64,000 nucleotides of DNA, taken from NCBI GenBank assembly GCA_947034895.1, contig OX344764.1, positions 59,811,348-59,875,347 on the forward strand, written 5' to 3'. The stretch's first letter is position 1; each line of letters opens with the position of its first letter. This DNA comes from Rhytidiadelphus loreus (Eukaryota > Streptophyta > Bryopsida > Hypnales > Hylocomiaceae). Below are positions 10,306-22,430 of this stretch, one piece after another. Under the pieces are notes generated by a model. The model did no database searches, was not told where the DNA came from, and was given only the letters and a program-made list of their open reading frames with translations. A program made the position numbers and the translations under genes.

Positions 10306-11365
10306 TTACCCAATTACCATAAGTCATGAGCCCACTTCTTCAAAAACTTGTATCTCTCTCTATCTCTTAGTTTGGTGGAGAAATGAAAAAAATGTTTGGA
10401 TAGATGAAGTTATGAGGATTAATTCCGGTAAGAAAAAAAATCATTTTAAATGTCAAAATCAAATTTGTAGGACATAAAAACAAAAGTGCTAAAATAAACA
10501 ATACTCTTCTTTTTGTTTTTATAAACAATCATCATAGAAAATTTTAAAAATAACTAATATAATACAAATATGAATAAACAGTGACATTACCAAAGAACTA
10601 GATGAGAAAACACATTTCTTTGTATATTATGATTGTTTGGGTTTGTGAAAAGGCCCCAAATGTGTACCTCTTTGTCTTTGCATAGAATAACCATGTAAGC
10701 TTGGTCAAACTTCAAGTCATATACTTTGCAAACTTGATTTTGCATGTATGAAGGACTATTTTTATTTTATTTTTCAAAGATGAAATCGTATGTCTTCTAT
10801 AAATTACAATAAAATCAGATTCTTTAGGTGAAAATTTGAAATTACCATCTAATATTGAAGAAAAAGTGAAGAAATTTCATAACAAATACATTACATGATT
10901 GTTGAAAAAGTAAAAAAACTCCAAGAATTTCATCTCAAAGGTATGCTATAATAGAATACCATACTAGTGTAAACCAAATTCTTATGCTTTTAAAAGTTTT
11001 GTTACAAGATTACTCATTTCTATAATGTTTTTGAGAGGAGTAGAAATTAGACATGGAAAATTGAACTTTATAAGTTTTCTTGAGAGGCAATGAATATCAT
11101 TTGAATGTAAAAATCAAGTATAGAAAAGGAAAAGGAAAAGAGCTAAAATTCACTAAAAAAAATATTTTATTTTTTTGAAGGTATCTCAATTGTGCATTGT
11201 ACCTAGTGGTTACGGTTGGCATAAAATAATTCTAACAATGAGCCCAAAAAATGCAATCACTGCCATTAGTTGCCCCCCTTCCCTTTCTAAAAAATGACAG
11301 CTGTTGATTTTTACAAAAAAAAATTACAAACCACCCCCACAACCGTTGATCTCAAAAAAACTTTG

Positions 11366-11480
11366 ATATGCATACGCATACATTGATACAGATACATTAC
11401 GTTGATACAAATACGGATGTAGATACATACATACGGATACAGATACAGATACATACTAACATGCATACGGATACGTACTT
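11366..11480 (+). repeat. (GATACA)n / CATACGGATACA microsatellite
   Basis: Hexamer-based runs such as GATACAGATACAGATACA are mixed with CATACGGATACG variants. The 72-aa reading frame across it (repeated HT, DT, IQI) is a by-product of the repeat. Confidence 0.75.
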
Positions 11481-11665
11481 GGGAAACATTGACTTATCCC
11501 ATATTGATTGTAAGATCATTTGTTTTTCAAAATTACAAAAGAGGGGGGGAGGGGAAGGGGAGAGGGGAGGTTTTGTAAAAATTTAATTAAAAATATTTCT
11601 GAATTTCTGAATTTGGGGGGGGGCTGGGGTTAGTTGGTAATTAATTAAGGAATGAAATTAATTAA

Positions 11666-11704
11666 TGAGCTCATTGTGACTTTGTCACAATGACAATGAG
11701 CTCA
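11666..11704. repeat. Hairpin with TGAGCTCATTGT arms
   Basis: The 12-bp arms TGAGCTCATTGT and ACAATGAGCTCA are perfect inverted repeats and enclose a smaller GAC-TTT-GTC stem. No U-tract or gene end lies nearby to suggest a function. Confidence 0.6.
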
Positions 11705-12433
11705 AAAGATGTAGTTTACTGCATATAGATTATTTTTTGAAATTTATCCATAATGAATGCCAAAAATTATCGAAGAATGAATGCAGTTTACAATGAATGC
11801 CAAAAATCTTAGAAATTTATTTTTTAATTTATTTGGTTTGGACACAAAATAATATTGTTAGATATTGGCAAAATATTTTTATTTTTTGACAAAGAATGTT
11901 GAATCTGCCTTCTGGGTACAGTTCATACAGTTATATCCATGAAGTTCATCAAAAAATAGCATATTAATTTCTTTAATGAATTTGGCCCCAAATCATCCAA
12001 TTAATCATTTAAATATCTTTATTTTTTTAATTAAAACTACTTAAAGTGTTGGTGAGATGTGGGTGGCAACTAGCAAATTGAAGGTAGAATCCAAAAAATT
12101 GTAGGTCTTTTGGAGACACTCTATAATTTATTGAATTAATTTAAAACATTTGCCTAACCACAACATGGTAACATGTAAAACTTTAAAAAATAACAAGTAC
12201 AATAATTTATTTAGTTGTCAATTCTTTTTCCAAGATCTTTTGTAAATGAAATGGGTCTTTAAGGAGGTCTTTTTAATTTTTTTAATTCAAATATAATTAT
12301 CTTTGGTTTAAGAGTTGTAATTAAGTTTTAAAATTAAACATTTCAAGCTATAAATTGATTCATTTGTGACCTAAAATAAACTCACCTCTAGTCCCCAAAC
12401 TTGGTAGCACATCTAACACATACCCCCACTTAA

Positions 12434-13694
12434 CCCCTAAAGGCGTCAAAGACTACATTTTCACCAAAAACTCTCCAAAACTGCCCTTGCGTTTACAAGC
12501 TTCAAATTTTAGATGAAAAATATTTCTAGACACATTTAACTGTAGGATCTTGTAGTAAAATAGTTTGAAAATATGTTGAATTTTTTTTAGAATTTTCCAC
12601 CGTATAAATTCCAAGATATTAACGTTTAAAGTGACAAAAATCATTTTTTTTGCCCTGTGAAAAACACGGGCAGCTGCACTTCACAAGGTCACATTTGTAT
12701 GAATAAATGTCCAAAATTGTGGTTACTCTTTGGATTCATTCCTCAAGTCAAGTTGGCTACATGCTTGAAAAGTTTTAGATCATTTGGAATTGCACAACAT
12801 ATAGGAAAAAAATAGTAAGTAAAAAGAAGTAAAAAGTGATTCAAATTACTAAATTGTTAATAATTTAATTATAAAATTGAAAATTCCAATCCCAATGGTG
12901 GTAATGTATTAATAAAAAATATACACCTTATTTTTTTATTTTTTTCCAGAAATATTTAAAATTGAGTTAAATAAAGAACTTCCAAGTTTATTTTAGAGTA
13001 GAGATTCTATAACTACCCACAAACTAACCCAAACTAAAATTCCTCATAACTTTCATCTCACTAATCAAAATGGAATGATTCAAAGCTTACCACATACATA
13101 TAAATTTAAACAATCAATTTCAAATTTTTATTTTTTAGAAAAGTGATTTTCAAAGAATTTTCTTTTTTCTACCTAGGTTACCCACCGAACATTGAAAATT
13201 ACATATCATGCAATAACTTTTGAACCATGTAGTCAAAAGTTATGAAAATTCTTGTGCCTTAAAGCTATTCCTCAGGCACATATAGTGTGAAATTTTCAAA
13301 GAAAGTAAAATAAAAATTCCGTCTGTAGTGAGTTGTCCAAATTACTAAGTTGCCAAAAACATTACATGTGATTTGGCTCTCGGGGAGGGCTGCGAGTTCC
13401 CAACTCGAACCCCCCCGAGAACCGCCGATATCCGTTGTTCCCGGCCCGTGCTGACTTGGCCGAGAGACGGCTAGGTCAGATTTTTCGGAAAAATAAAAAT
13501 AAATAAATAAATAAATTTAACTTTGTTTCTCAGTTTAAGGACTTAAAAAAAAAAAAAAAAAAAAAAAATTTCAAAAAAAAAAAATCTATCAGTGGCGTTC
13601 TTTGACTGCCAAGGGAACAGCGCTGGGAACGGACCCGAAACGGCCCTTAAAATCCTGAAATCTCATCTAATGACATTGTTTGGACGTTTAGGGG
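12434..13694 (+). mobile_element. TTAA-type repeat R1, copy 2 (split by TIR element T)
   Basis: TTAA (12,430-12,433) is followed by CCCCTAAAGGCGTCAAAG; the right end, reversed, is CCCCTAAACGTCC followed by TTAA (13,695-13,698). Removing family-T copy 2 (13,360-13,672) leaves about 950 bp. Both TTAA flanks and the CCCCTAAA inverted ends are intact, making this the clearest full-length R1. No ORF is shared with the other copies. Confidence 0.7.
13360..13672 (+). mobile_element. GC-rich TIR element (family T), copy 2
   Basis: The ends are CATTACATGTGATTTGG and, reversed, CATTAGATGAGATTTCAGG. The interior has a GC-rich block (13,378-13,470: GAGTTCCC, TTGTTCCCGG, GACTTGGCCGAGAGACGG), then A-rich tracts (13,488-13,582) and a second GC block with GGGAACAGCGCTGGGAACG. 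It aligns with the reverse of copies 1 and 3. It sits in R1 copy 2; copy 3 of R1 lacks it at the corresponding GCCAAAAAACACATG site. Confidence 0.7.
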
Positions 13695-13699
13695 TTAAT

Positions 13700-16600
13700 G
13701 CCACTTGTTTGTACTTGTTACTATATTTTTGTATCCCTTAAATGACAAGGTCAATAGAGTTGTCCACAAAAATTCAAAAAAACATCATTGATTATTTATA
13801 ATTCATGTAAGCTATTTTTTGACTTGTTCAACTTCAAAAAGTTAGCCTAAAAAGTTACAAGTGTTTGAGTTGGAAGACACTTGAAGGTTTAGATAGGTTA
13901 TGTAATGTAGATTTTGTCTATTCGACAGAATCCAAAAACAAGGGATCTAAGGGTCAATTCTCTTAGGAAAGGTCAATAAGTCTAGTGTTTTGTGACTAAG
14001 GTCACTTGTTTTTGTATTGGTGATACTTATCTATGTCGTTTTATATTTTGTTTCCCAAAATAAACCCAGAAAATGCACCTAAGGTAAACTTTCACAGTCC
14101 AAATACCAATGCTATTTTATAGACACAAATGCATGGCGTCACAGTCCTGTCTAGTGTGTGGCTCATGTCAATTATCAAGTCAAGTTGTCGGGAATGGTCA
14201 ATTTGCTTATGCATGCTCTAGCCACTTAATAATAATATATAACTAAACATATTCATAATCACACAATTTTTATTATATTAAAGGAATTTCTTTTTCAATT
14301 CCCTTAATTTATATGTATAACAATTTCACAATTTATTTTATAATTCAAAGAATTAATATTTTTAATCTCAACTTTTTCATACATAAATCATTTGGAAAAG
14401 AATTGGTTCTTTCATGTTTAATTGGTGTGTTTTTATCTTTAAGCTTTTCCAATGGGCAATTTTATCTTTCTTTGAATTGTTTAGTTGGTCAAATAGGCAC
14501 ATGACTAAAACTCAACCTAACACAGGCTAATAGACCTAAGTCTGTTACAAGTCTATTTGCTACAAGCCAGTCAACTTGTTACCAACCACTAACTACTATC
14601 TACTTGACCAAGGCTGATGATTCCTTTCATTGGACATGTCTCCTAACTACAAGACCGTTCTTATGTCTGGAGATTTTGCAAGAGGATTTTAGATTCTACT
14701 TGTTATTTCTATCTGTGGAATCTCATTACAATTCTAATAAACTTATTTTGACGAAATGTTTGATGTGGTCAATTATCTCTTTCTTCACTGCTTTAATTGC
14801 AAATAGACTTTGTTGAGTTCAAGTTGCGAAATTACAAGACATTTTAAATACACAAGCAATTGGACAATTGATCCAATATCATAATTAGACTGGAATTAAT
14901 TTCACAATTGGTACAAAGACCCACATACTTAGTCTGTCAATTAGCTAGCATAACAACCTTGCATCCATGGACCATACGAGTGCATACACAGACCATAAGT
15001 CTGGATACATCTTGATTTATCAATGGCTACTGGACTTATGCGTGATCAAGCAATCAATTAGACAATTTAACTATTTATTCACTAATCATAACCCAATCCA
15101 AGAATATGGACTAGTACTGTCAATTAGACTTAATATTTATCAATCTCAAATGGAGTTCCATGGCAATTGGATTCATCCAGGATAATTCTCCTTACAAACA
15201 GACCTTTCTAATGCAATTTCACGTCAAATGGACAAGCTCACAATTTCAATACTACTTGACCATTTCACTCTGTGATTATATTTTAACCAAATCAATCTCA
15301 AATTAAGTGTAAGTGTTCCTAATCTCGGTTTGTCAATTTGACCACTTCATGGTTGCTTGTATCCTGAGAAATTAAGTCAATTAGACTGGATTCTTACCTG
15401 TCCACAATAGGAGGATTTTGTGATCAGCCATTAGACGTCGATGCCTTCATCTTCCAGCCGTTGCTACTTAGTCTTGGTCGATTTGACCAGCACTGCTTTT
15501 ACAAGGTCATAACAACTCCCAAGCGCCTTAGTCTAGTGAACTTACGAATTTAAGCGCATGCCGGAAATTCTCTCATAGACAAATTGACAACTCTCACTGC
15601 TTATATATATCTCATCATCAGCTCTCATTGCCCGGAGTAGCTTAATAATTCTCACACAGTCAAATTTCTCAGCTATTAGACACAGCATGATTTGCACATA
15701 ATAATACCGTCTAATCTCTTGTTCAATTAGACATTTACACACACAACTGGAATTTAATCAACAGTCCACTAGACTACGCTATAAGTCTGTGATTCATTCT
15801 TCCCGCTATACTCCACTGTCAGCAACTTAACCACAATATTTCACTCACAGCAATGTCTCACGCAATTTGACTGACACAATTGCCCCGAACTCAGTCTTTG
15901 AACAAGTATTGAACACACGTGAATTTAGTCAATTAGACAATCAATTATTCACACAGGCATAGATTCCACCCTCAATCAATTAAACTACAATTTTTCACAA
16001 GACCACAAAATACACCACCAAGCAATTAGACATACACCCACCCGGTGCACAGTCTTCCACAAGGAGTCAATTCGACCAGCAAACAAAACTTCCAGTGAAC
16101 TCACGGAATCAAATAGACAATTTAGAAATTGCAAATATATTTTCTTCACTGCAAGTGCGCAAGTACAATGAGTCATACCACCTGTATGAACTAAAAAATG
16201 AACTATTGGACCTTTGGACTTATAGTCCCAAAATTTGGTGAAGACAACTCTTCACCGAAAGCTGCCAAGGCTATTTGACTCTTTACATATCTTGTCTAAT
16301 TGACTCTTCTAAATTGTAATTCCAACGTTTTCATTCTTATATGAAAACCTTCAAGGCTATTATACTTACAAATGGAAACAAGGCATTCTATTTACTCCTT
16401 TTACACTACAAGAGTCAAATAGACAGAAAATTAAAAATTCAAAGGTACAACATATTATTATGATTTCAATTTTTGTCATAATCTTTTGAAATTTCTTTGA
16501 AGATTGAAAAATACATTATCTTTTCAGAAATATAATGTTTATTTCAATTTGTGTTTAGGGCAAAAGTTATACCGTCCTAAGCCTAAAATAGAATTTTCTC

Positions 16601-17190
16601 AATAAAACCAAAAAATCACTAAAATTCAAAAAATATTTTTAAATTTTTTGTTTTCTTAGAAAATACTTTTATCTATATGAAATGTTTGATTCATCATATT
16701 TGGACTAGTAGTGAATAATTCATAGTGACTCTTGATTTAATTTCAATCAATAGTAGAATCTTCTTTAAAAATAACCTATAGGATTCAATTTTTTAACTTG
16801 ATTTTTACAATTCTAAAAAAAAAGTTCCTTGTGGTTAAATTTTCTTTCTAGGAAAATCTCATTGATGAGATTAAAGTGCTTCAATTCCATCTTAGAGCTA
16901 TTAATGATATAGTTTTTCCTTGTCTTGTATCTATTTATGCTTAATGATTTTTTAATAAATTAAAATCAAACTTTTTGGATTGAATTTTTTTTCTCAGATT
17001 GCCAATTCAATTTTTCAACATAATTTTTTTAAATCAAAATCTTTTGCACAAAAATTTGAACTTAAAAGGATTCAAAGTCAAATAATCTAGTCACAAAAGG
17101 TATAGAAAAAACCATGTTAAACACAATATCTTGTAATCTACAAAGTCAAAGTTTCTAAAATTTCTTCTAGACATTATGGTTAGATATGTA
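13700..17190. other. Unassigned stretch with a CAATTAGAC motif cluster
   Basis: Between about 14,480 and 16,420 the 9-mer CAATTAGAC and close variants (GTCAATTAGAC, AATTTGAC, CAATTCGAC) recur at irregular spacing on the plus strand, at 15,056, 15,120, 15,375, 15,724, 15,933, 16,022 and other sites. There is no regular period. Several 60-72 aa frames occur, none recognisable. A degenerate satellite or the LTR of an old retroelement are possible readings. The rest is featureless and AT-rich. Confidence 0.35.
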
Positions 17191-17290
17191 AGAAAAATAA
17201 TTTTTAAACGTTTTTTGCTCTTGCAATAGAAATGACAATTTTGAGTGGATTTTGATGCAAGAAAAGACTTGGGACTTTAAGAGTAAAGTT
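17191..17290 (+). repeat. Second copy of the left-edge dispersed repeat
   Basis: It matches 61-146, including TTTTTTGCTCTTGCAA, TTTTGAGTGGATTTT and GACTTTAAGAGTAAA. The end, GAGTAAA in place of GGGTTAA, has decayed. Confidence 0.4.
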
Positions 17291-18109
17291 ATCTTCAATA
17301 CAATACTCTACATTAACTTCAAATGACTGATTAACATTATACAATGACTGACAATTAAATTTATTATCACTACAAGAAATTGGGCACAAATGCGACTACC
17401 GAAGAATGACTGGCTGTCCGAAACGACTAGAAAATGACTTAGTTTCCCTAATTGCACCACTACTACAACAACTACAGCAACAGAGTCATATTACAGTCGG
17501 AAGCACAACTGCCGGATGAGGACTTCAGAAGTGGAAACCTTCATCCGCTGTATTTCGTTAACTGCGTCATTGAATTATAGACGTGGACACAGAGAATTCC
17601 TACGTGGAGGCCACAGTCACCAAGGACTATGAGGCTGTCATATATTGCGACTTCGCAACTTTTGTGTGACTAAAGAATGACTGGAAAGAAACTCAAGAAT
17701 GACTAGAAGGAAACTTGAAAATGACTTTAGGAAAGTTACGACTTCCTCCAGGAAAAGAGAAAGATGAAAAGATAAAGAAGGCTATGGCAGAAGGAAAGAG
17801 AAAGTTTTGGCTACGGTATTCACTACGGAATGAGTAAGGAATGACTATAGTGTTGCTGCACCTATGGGTTGAATGGATAACAAGAAAAGACCTTTGTAAA
17901 GGTTGTTGCCATTTCCCTAATTTGATGATGAATGCATTCATCTTGCAAGAGATGTTGTATTGTCTACCAAAACATTAACACACATTGGTTCATTAAAGTG
18001 CCTAGTTATACTTGACTAAAAATTGAGTATGCAAGCATTTCATCCATGAATTTATTTGTAACACCGTGAGACCTTGGCTTCACAAATGATAATGATAGTG
18101 GCCAATATA

Positions 18110-18375
18110 TAAAAAAATAATAATATTATAATACTATAGTATTAACAAATTCGAAGAATTAAATTAAATATTCAAAAAATATATTTTAAGAAAATATTTT
18201 AAAAATATTTTAAAATTTTAAAATAATAATAAAATATTAAAAGATAATAAAATATCAAAAAATAATAAAATATTAAATAATAATAAAATAATAAAATATA
18301 ATAAAATATTAAAATATTAAAAAATAATAATAAAATAATAATAATAATAATTAAAAAATTTATAAAATTAAAAAA
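18110..18375. repeat. AT-only simple sequence (AATAATAAAATATT)
   Basis: Almost pure A/T with AATAATAAAATATTAAA-type units lies inside the CACTA element. The minus-strand 61-aa frame here (mostly I, F, Y and L) is an artefact of composition. Confidence 0.85.
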
Positions 18376-19195
18376 ATTAAGCAATTTAATGTCGTCACCT
18401 TCCTACCACATTAAATTACAAGCTGTTATAGTTACAAATTCATCTTAATAAAAAAATTATTTCAATTATTTTAATGTTTTTTCAATTGCTTTTGGGATTT
18501 GTTTTGCTTTAAAGAAGTGCATCAATTTGTTGGCAAGTTTTTTTCACAATTAAATTTTTTTTAAATAAATTATTGCTGGAGTTTTCTACAATCGGGAACT
18601 CAGAGCCCCTTAATGGCTTTCTTTTTTTTCCTAATGACAAAATCCTAAAGCCAAACAAAGTGAACAGATAGTTATCATCTTCTCAATCAAAGCAAATGTG
18701 ACAGAGATATGACTTCAGAATGACTCAAACTTAGTGATCTTGAAGTCGCATAACAATAATTTATTCTAAGAACAACTATAATGTGCATAACCTCCTTAAA
18801 CATTGCTTTGTATGCAAATTTGTCTATAACTTTTGATTTGAGGTTTCAAATCTAAAACAAATTTTTGGAGATGAAAGTGAAATTGATTTCTCAACTTTTA
18901 TAAGTTCGATTATTTTTAAGAAAGTTAATCTACTATGCCTCATTGAGGTCTAAAATATTACTTGTAACACAATTCTTGCGTTTCACATATCCCACATCGT
19001 TTGTCTTGCCTACTACTACCCAACTAATATAAAGTGCTTGTCATTTCATCTCTTCATATTCACATATTAAGTGGCTTTGATAGCCATGTGACATGTAGGC
19101 CAAATATGATGTATGGTGTATTCTATATTGCATATTTTGTATGGTGTATTATTGTGAAATTTTGAATGATCTTGTTGTGTGATCTAAATTCTAAT

Positions 19196-19430
19196 GACTT
19201 AAATATGACTCTAATGTGACTTTGACATGAATTTGACATAAATATGATATGACTCTAACATGACTCTGACATAAATTCAACATGACTCTAATGTGACTTT
19301 GACATGACTCTGACATAACTCTGACATGACTCTGAAATAAATTCAACATGACTCTGACATGACTCTGATATGACTCTGACATAAATTCAATGTGACTCTG
19401 ACATGACTCTGACATGTCTGACATGTCCAC
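19196..19430 (+). repeat. Minisatellite of (ATGACTCTGAC) units inside the CACTA element
   Basis: The 11-12 bp unit ATGACTCTGACA, with variants ATGACTCTAAC and AAATTCAAC, repeats about 19 times. The core GACT is the same as the element's subterminal motif, so this may be an amplified transposase-binding motif. Confidence 0.8.
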
Positions 19431-19814
19431 ATCAGTAATATTGTATAATTGGCTGACGTGGCCATCCACGTCTGATTTTCTTGGGGTCTTGAAAAACTAG
19501 AAAATGACTTGAAAATGACAGCCCACGTGGATGTCCAGCTCAGATGCAAGTTCAAAAGTGCTTTCCACGTGGTGGATAAGTCATGCATTTCCTTTACCTT
19601 CTTTTCTTTATCACCTAAACTGTAGCTTTTATCATCCAGGAATACATCCAAGGTAGAAGTGGATGGTGATAATACACCCGCAGTCATTTACATAAATGAC
19701 TTGTCCACAATGACTCTAAACCCCCCAAGTCATTTTCAAGTCGACAGTGTCCGCAACGACTGATTTGCAGTCGTGTTTCGCAGTCGCAAATGTACTCATT
19801 TTTTTGTAGTGTAT

Positions 19815-20668
19815 ATATATTTTTTCCCAAATTTCATGCTTGCAATTTTCACTTTTATTTTCCATATTCAATAAATCCTAAACCCGCAATTTAATTTTCA
19901 TCTTGTTTGCCTAAGTCCATATTTTGTACAAAGAAAAAATAGTTTTAAGCCTTCCTTCTAGATAGATTTTGAATAGTGTTTTGTGAAGGAAAGTACCCTT
20001 TATAAAATCATTTGAAAATTATAACTTGGTTTTAAGGCTTAATAATTTTCCAAACCAATTTGGTAGTGCTCTTGATCTTTAAAATTACCTTTTTAGTCCA
20101 TGTGTTGCTTTTTGTCCCTCCCTCTTGCCTAGGTAAGGATTTGCTTTTTTAAAAGTGACCTCATAGTTTTATGTCCCTTCTATTTAATCTGAGTTTAGTT
20201 TTACCTCTAAGCTTTTTTATTTTCAAGTGGGGGTAAATTAATTTAGTACAATTTGGATATGTATTCATTACGTGCTTTAAATCTTTATTAACAAACATAG
20301 ATTCTATTTAGATTCTAAATAATACACTTTGTCTAGGACTATTTTTAATATGGTTGTACCACATTGGGATGAACCTTGAGTCTAATTAGACTCATAGGTG
20401 TTGGTATGGAAGTTTTGACATATCCAATACCACATTCTCAATTGTCTACCTATACATTTGGTATTCTATTTGCCTTGACGGGTGACATCTTGATGCCTTG
20501 CCATGTTAATTGGATGGTGGTTCAAGTTTTGAAAGCGGGAGACAATTTTCAAAAGTTGGTGGAGTTAGGTTCTACAACTTGAAATTACTTTAGGCCCAAG
20601 GTGGCTTGACTTCACTAGCCCCATTGAATGCCAATGTATGTCTTAGCCCTCTCATATTTGAATTTGGC
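19815..20668. other. Gene-free stretch
   Basis: A 68-aa plus-strand frame (20,376-20,582) has no recognisable domain. No structured repeat is apparent. Confidence 0.35.
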
Positions 20669-20974
20669 CATTAGATAAGAATTGAGGCCTGTGAGAGACC
20701 TTCCGGCCATGGTTTCCCATACTACAAACCATGGCTGGACGGTCTGATTAATTAATTATTAAAAATAAAATAAAATAAAATAAAAAAAATAAAAAATAAT
20801 TTTAAAATATTATTTAAATTAATTAGAATATTTTTAAATTAATTCATTAATGCAATCTAACGTGGCTGTCTCTGTGCCAAGTCGGACTGTTGGTTCTGCG
20901 ACGTTCCCACAGTCTGGGAACGACGGAACGTCGAAGAACTCGAGGTCTTCCAATGGTCTGAAAACTCTTTTAAT
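20669..20974 (-). mobile_element. GC-rich TIR element (family T), copy 3
   Basis: The left end is CATTAGATAAGAATTGAGGCCT and the reversed right end is CATTAAAAGAGTTTTCAGACC. On the minus strand the segment GACTTGGCACAGAGACAGCC matches copy 2 (GACTTGGCCGAGAGACGGC). The A/T-rich centre (20,745-20,850) includes (AAAAT)n. A further inverted repeat, GCCATGGTTT...AAACCATGGC, lies at 20,707-20,735. Confidence 0.65.
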
Positions 20975-20979
20975 GCATA

Positions 20980-22430
20980 GCTATGGAGGAAACTTTGGCA
21001 TATAAATACTGGGGGCTCACTTCTTTGCAATCTTTGTATGTGGTTCTTGCTAGAGGCTTGCACAAGTCTTTTTGGAGTGTTTTTGGAGTTTGGAAGGTGC
21101 TGATTAGTGATGGCTTCTTCACAGGTTGTTTGGGCTTTACACATTAAAAACTATGATTTGCTAGTCAAGTTCTTGTGATGTTTTGAATTTGGTTGGTTCA
21201 TTTTTCTATTGTGATTGCAATAACAAGTTGTTGTGAGCTAAAGCCACCTTGCATGCCAATCTGACTAATTCCGTGTGAGGTTCACAACCTCTTTAGAATT
21301 ATTTTACCTTGCAGCTCATTCCAAGACTTTGACAAATCACCTAGTTGTTGGGTTCCTAAATCTTGTTGTTAGGCGGATTTATCTTTTAGCATGATTAGAC
21401 TAATAGTCTATAGTTCATTGAAACTTAAAGTTTAGTGGAAATTTTGCCATGTAGTGTTGTTGATGTGACCTACATTGGTTTATTGGAAATATTTCTCTAC
21501 AAAGTTAACTAAAATGTTTTGTTGAGTTGATGGATGTGATGATTTGAAGGACTTAGTTGATATGATATGAGTTGCTTCCATCATGTTCCATCAAGTTTGA
21601 GATTTAGCTATCTTGTAAAGTTTATGGTTTTTACTAAATTGATAGGAAAGGCTATGTATGGGAATGTCCCTCCCACCCGCCCGTCCCTAAACCCTAAATC
21701 CTAGTTTAGGATTTAGGATATATGCTAACTATAAGAATTCTACAAAGTATATGCTAACTTGAATTGAAAATATCTATTTATGGCTAACAAACCCTACAAA
21801 ATATTAGATAATAGTATTAAGAATGTATAAATTTTCATTAATAAATATTAGATGTATATAATTTGTTTTTGACAAAAAAAATGACTGAAGTTTTGACCAA
21901 TATCAATAAGAGAGTCTTGAACCCAAGAAGCACGACAAATCTTGCACTTCAAGTTGTCATTGTCCTTCAATAAGAACATTTTTTTAAATAAATGAAAATG
22001 ACAACTATTTGTACAAAATGTATTGTATACAAGACTCATACATTCTACAATGCATTGTTAAAAACCTTCAACTTTCTATTGGAAGTTTCAACTTTTTGTA
22101 AAATGTGATCTCACTAACCAAAAAAATTTCTTGACTTTATCTCTATTAGTGAGAAGCATATTGAAGTTGAATGTATTCCTAAGGGGTTGAGACTTTCTCT
22201 TGACTCACAAAAGGATAACCAAATCAATTAAAATGGCACCAAAGTAAACGTGATGTGCATTCCAATCATTGATCAAGAGTTCAAGTGACTAGTGCATGAT
22301 GCCTAGATGAGACCAACAACAAAAGTTTGTTTCATCTATGGTTTAGTCTAAGTCTTGAGCCTTTGTTGTTGATATGGAATTATGGATTGCCCCTGGTCAT
22401 TTTTCAAGTGTCTAGTCATAAATTCAATGT
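20980..22430. other. Stretch with a TATA-like box and two telomere-type units, no gene
   Basis: A TATAAATA box at 21,000-21,006 follows the GC-rich T element, so the region could be a promoter or an LTR remnant, but I find no ORF downstream. At 21,685-21,698 two plant telomere-type units (CCCTAAACCCTAAA) adjoin an 11-bp hairpin (21,693-21,717). Nothing else is recognisable. Confidence 0.3.

Larger units (their letters stand above)
10310..12429. other. Gene-free AT-rich stretch with simple repeats
   Basis: It holds a degenerate GATACA/CATACG microsatellite (11,366-11,480), purine-rich G-runs (11,540-11,575, 11,612-11,625) and a small hairpin (11,666-11,704). I see no gene. Confidence 0.5.
17368..19811. 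mobile_element. Non-autonomous CACTA (En/Spm-type) transposon, 2.44 kb
   Basis: The left end is CACTACAAGAAATTGGGCAC; the reversed right end is CACTACAAAAAAATGAGTAC, and both continue into ATTTGCGACT or AAATGCGACT. A 3-bp duplication TAT (17,365-17,367 and 19,812-19,814) fits the CACTA superfamily. The subterminal regions are dense in GACT-containing motifs (AATGACTGG, AAAATGACTT, CGACTGC), as expected of the transposase-binding repeats of this group. The interior has AT-rich simple sequence (18,100-18,375) and a minisatellite (19,196-19,430). No TNPA/TNPD-like protein is visible, so it must depend on another element. The frames at 19,191-19,469 and 19,343-19,687 come from the repeats. Confidence 0.85.

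Noticed and set aside
13378..13430. tRNA-like GGTTCGAG B-box on the minus strand suggesting a tRNA gene or SINE
   Set aside because: No cloverleaf can be formed, no A-box is at the right distance, and the element has terminal inverted repeats shared with two other copies.
18199..18384. Hydrophobic minus-strand ORF that looks like a membrane protein
   Set aside because: It is the translation of AT-only simple sequence (I, F, Y, L, N only).
19191..19687. Minus-strand ORFs with repeated SESCQSH
   Set aside because: Translation of the ATGACTCTGAC minisatellite inside the CACTA element.
20980..21350. Solo LTR with TATAAATA
   Set aside because: No TG..CA ends with target duplication and no second copy in the window; the upstream GC-rich part is explained by the T element.
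21685..21698. Interstitial telomere repeat marking a chromosome fusion
   Set aside because: Only two units are present, which is common by chance and as telo-boxes in plants.
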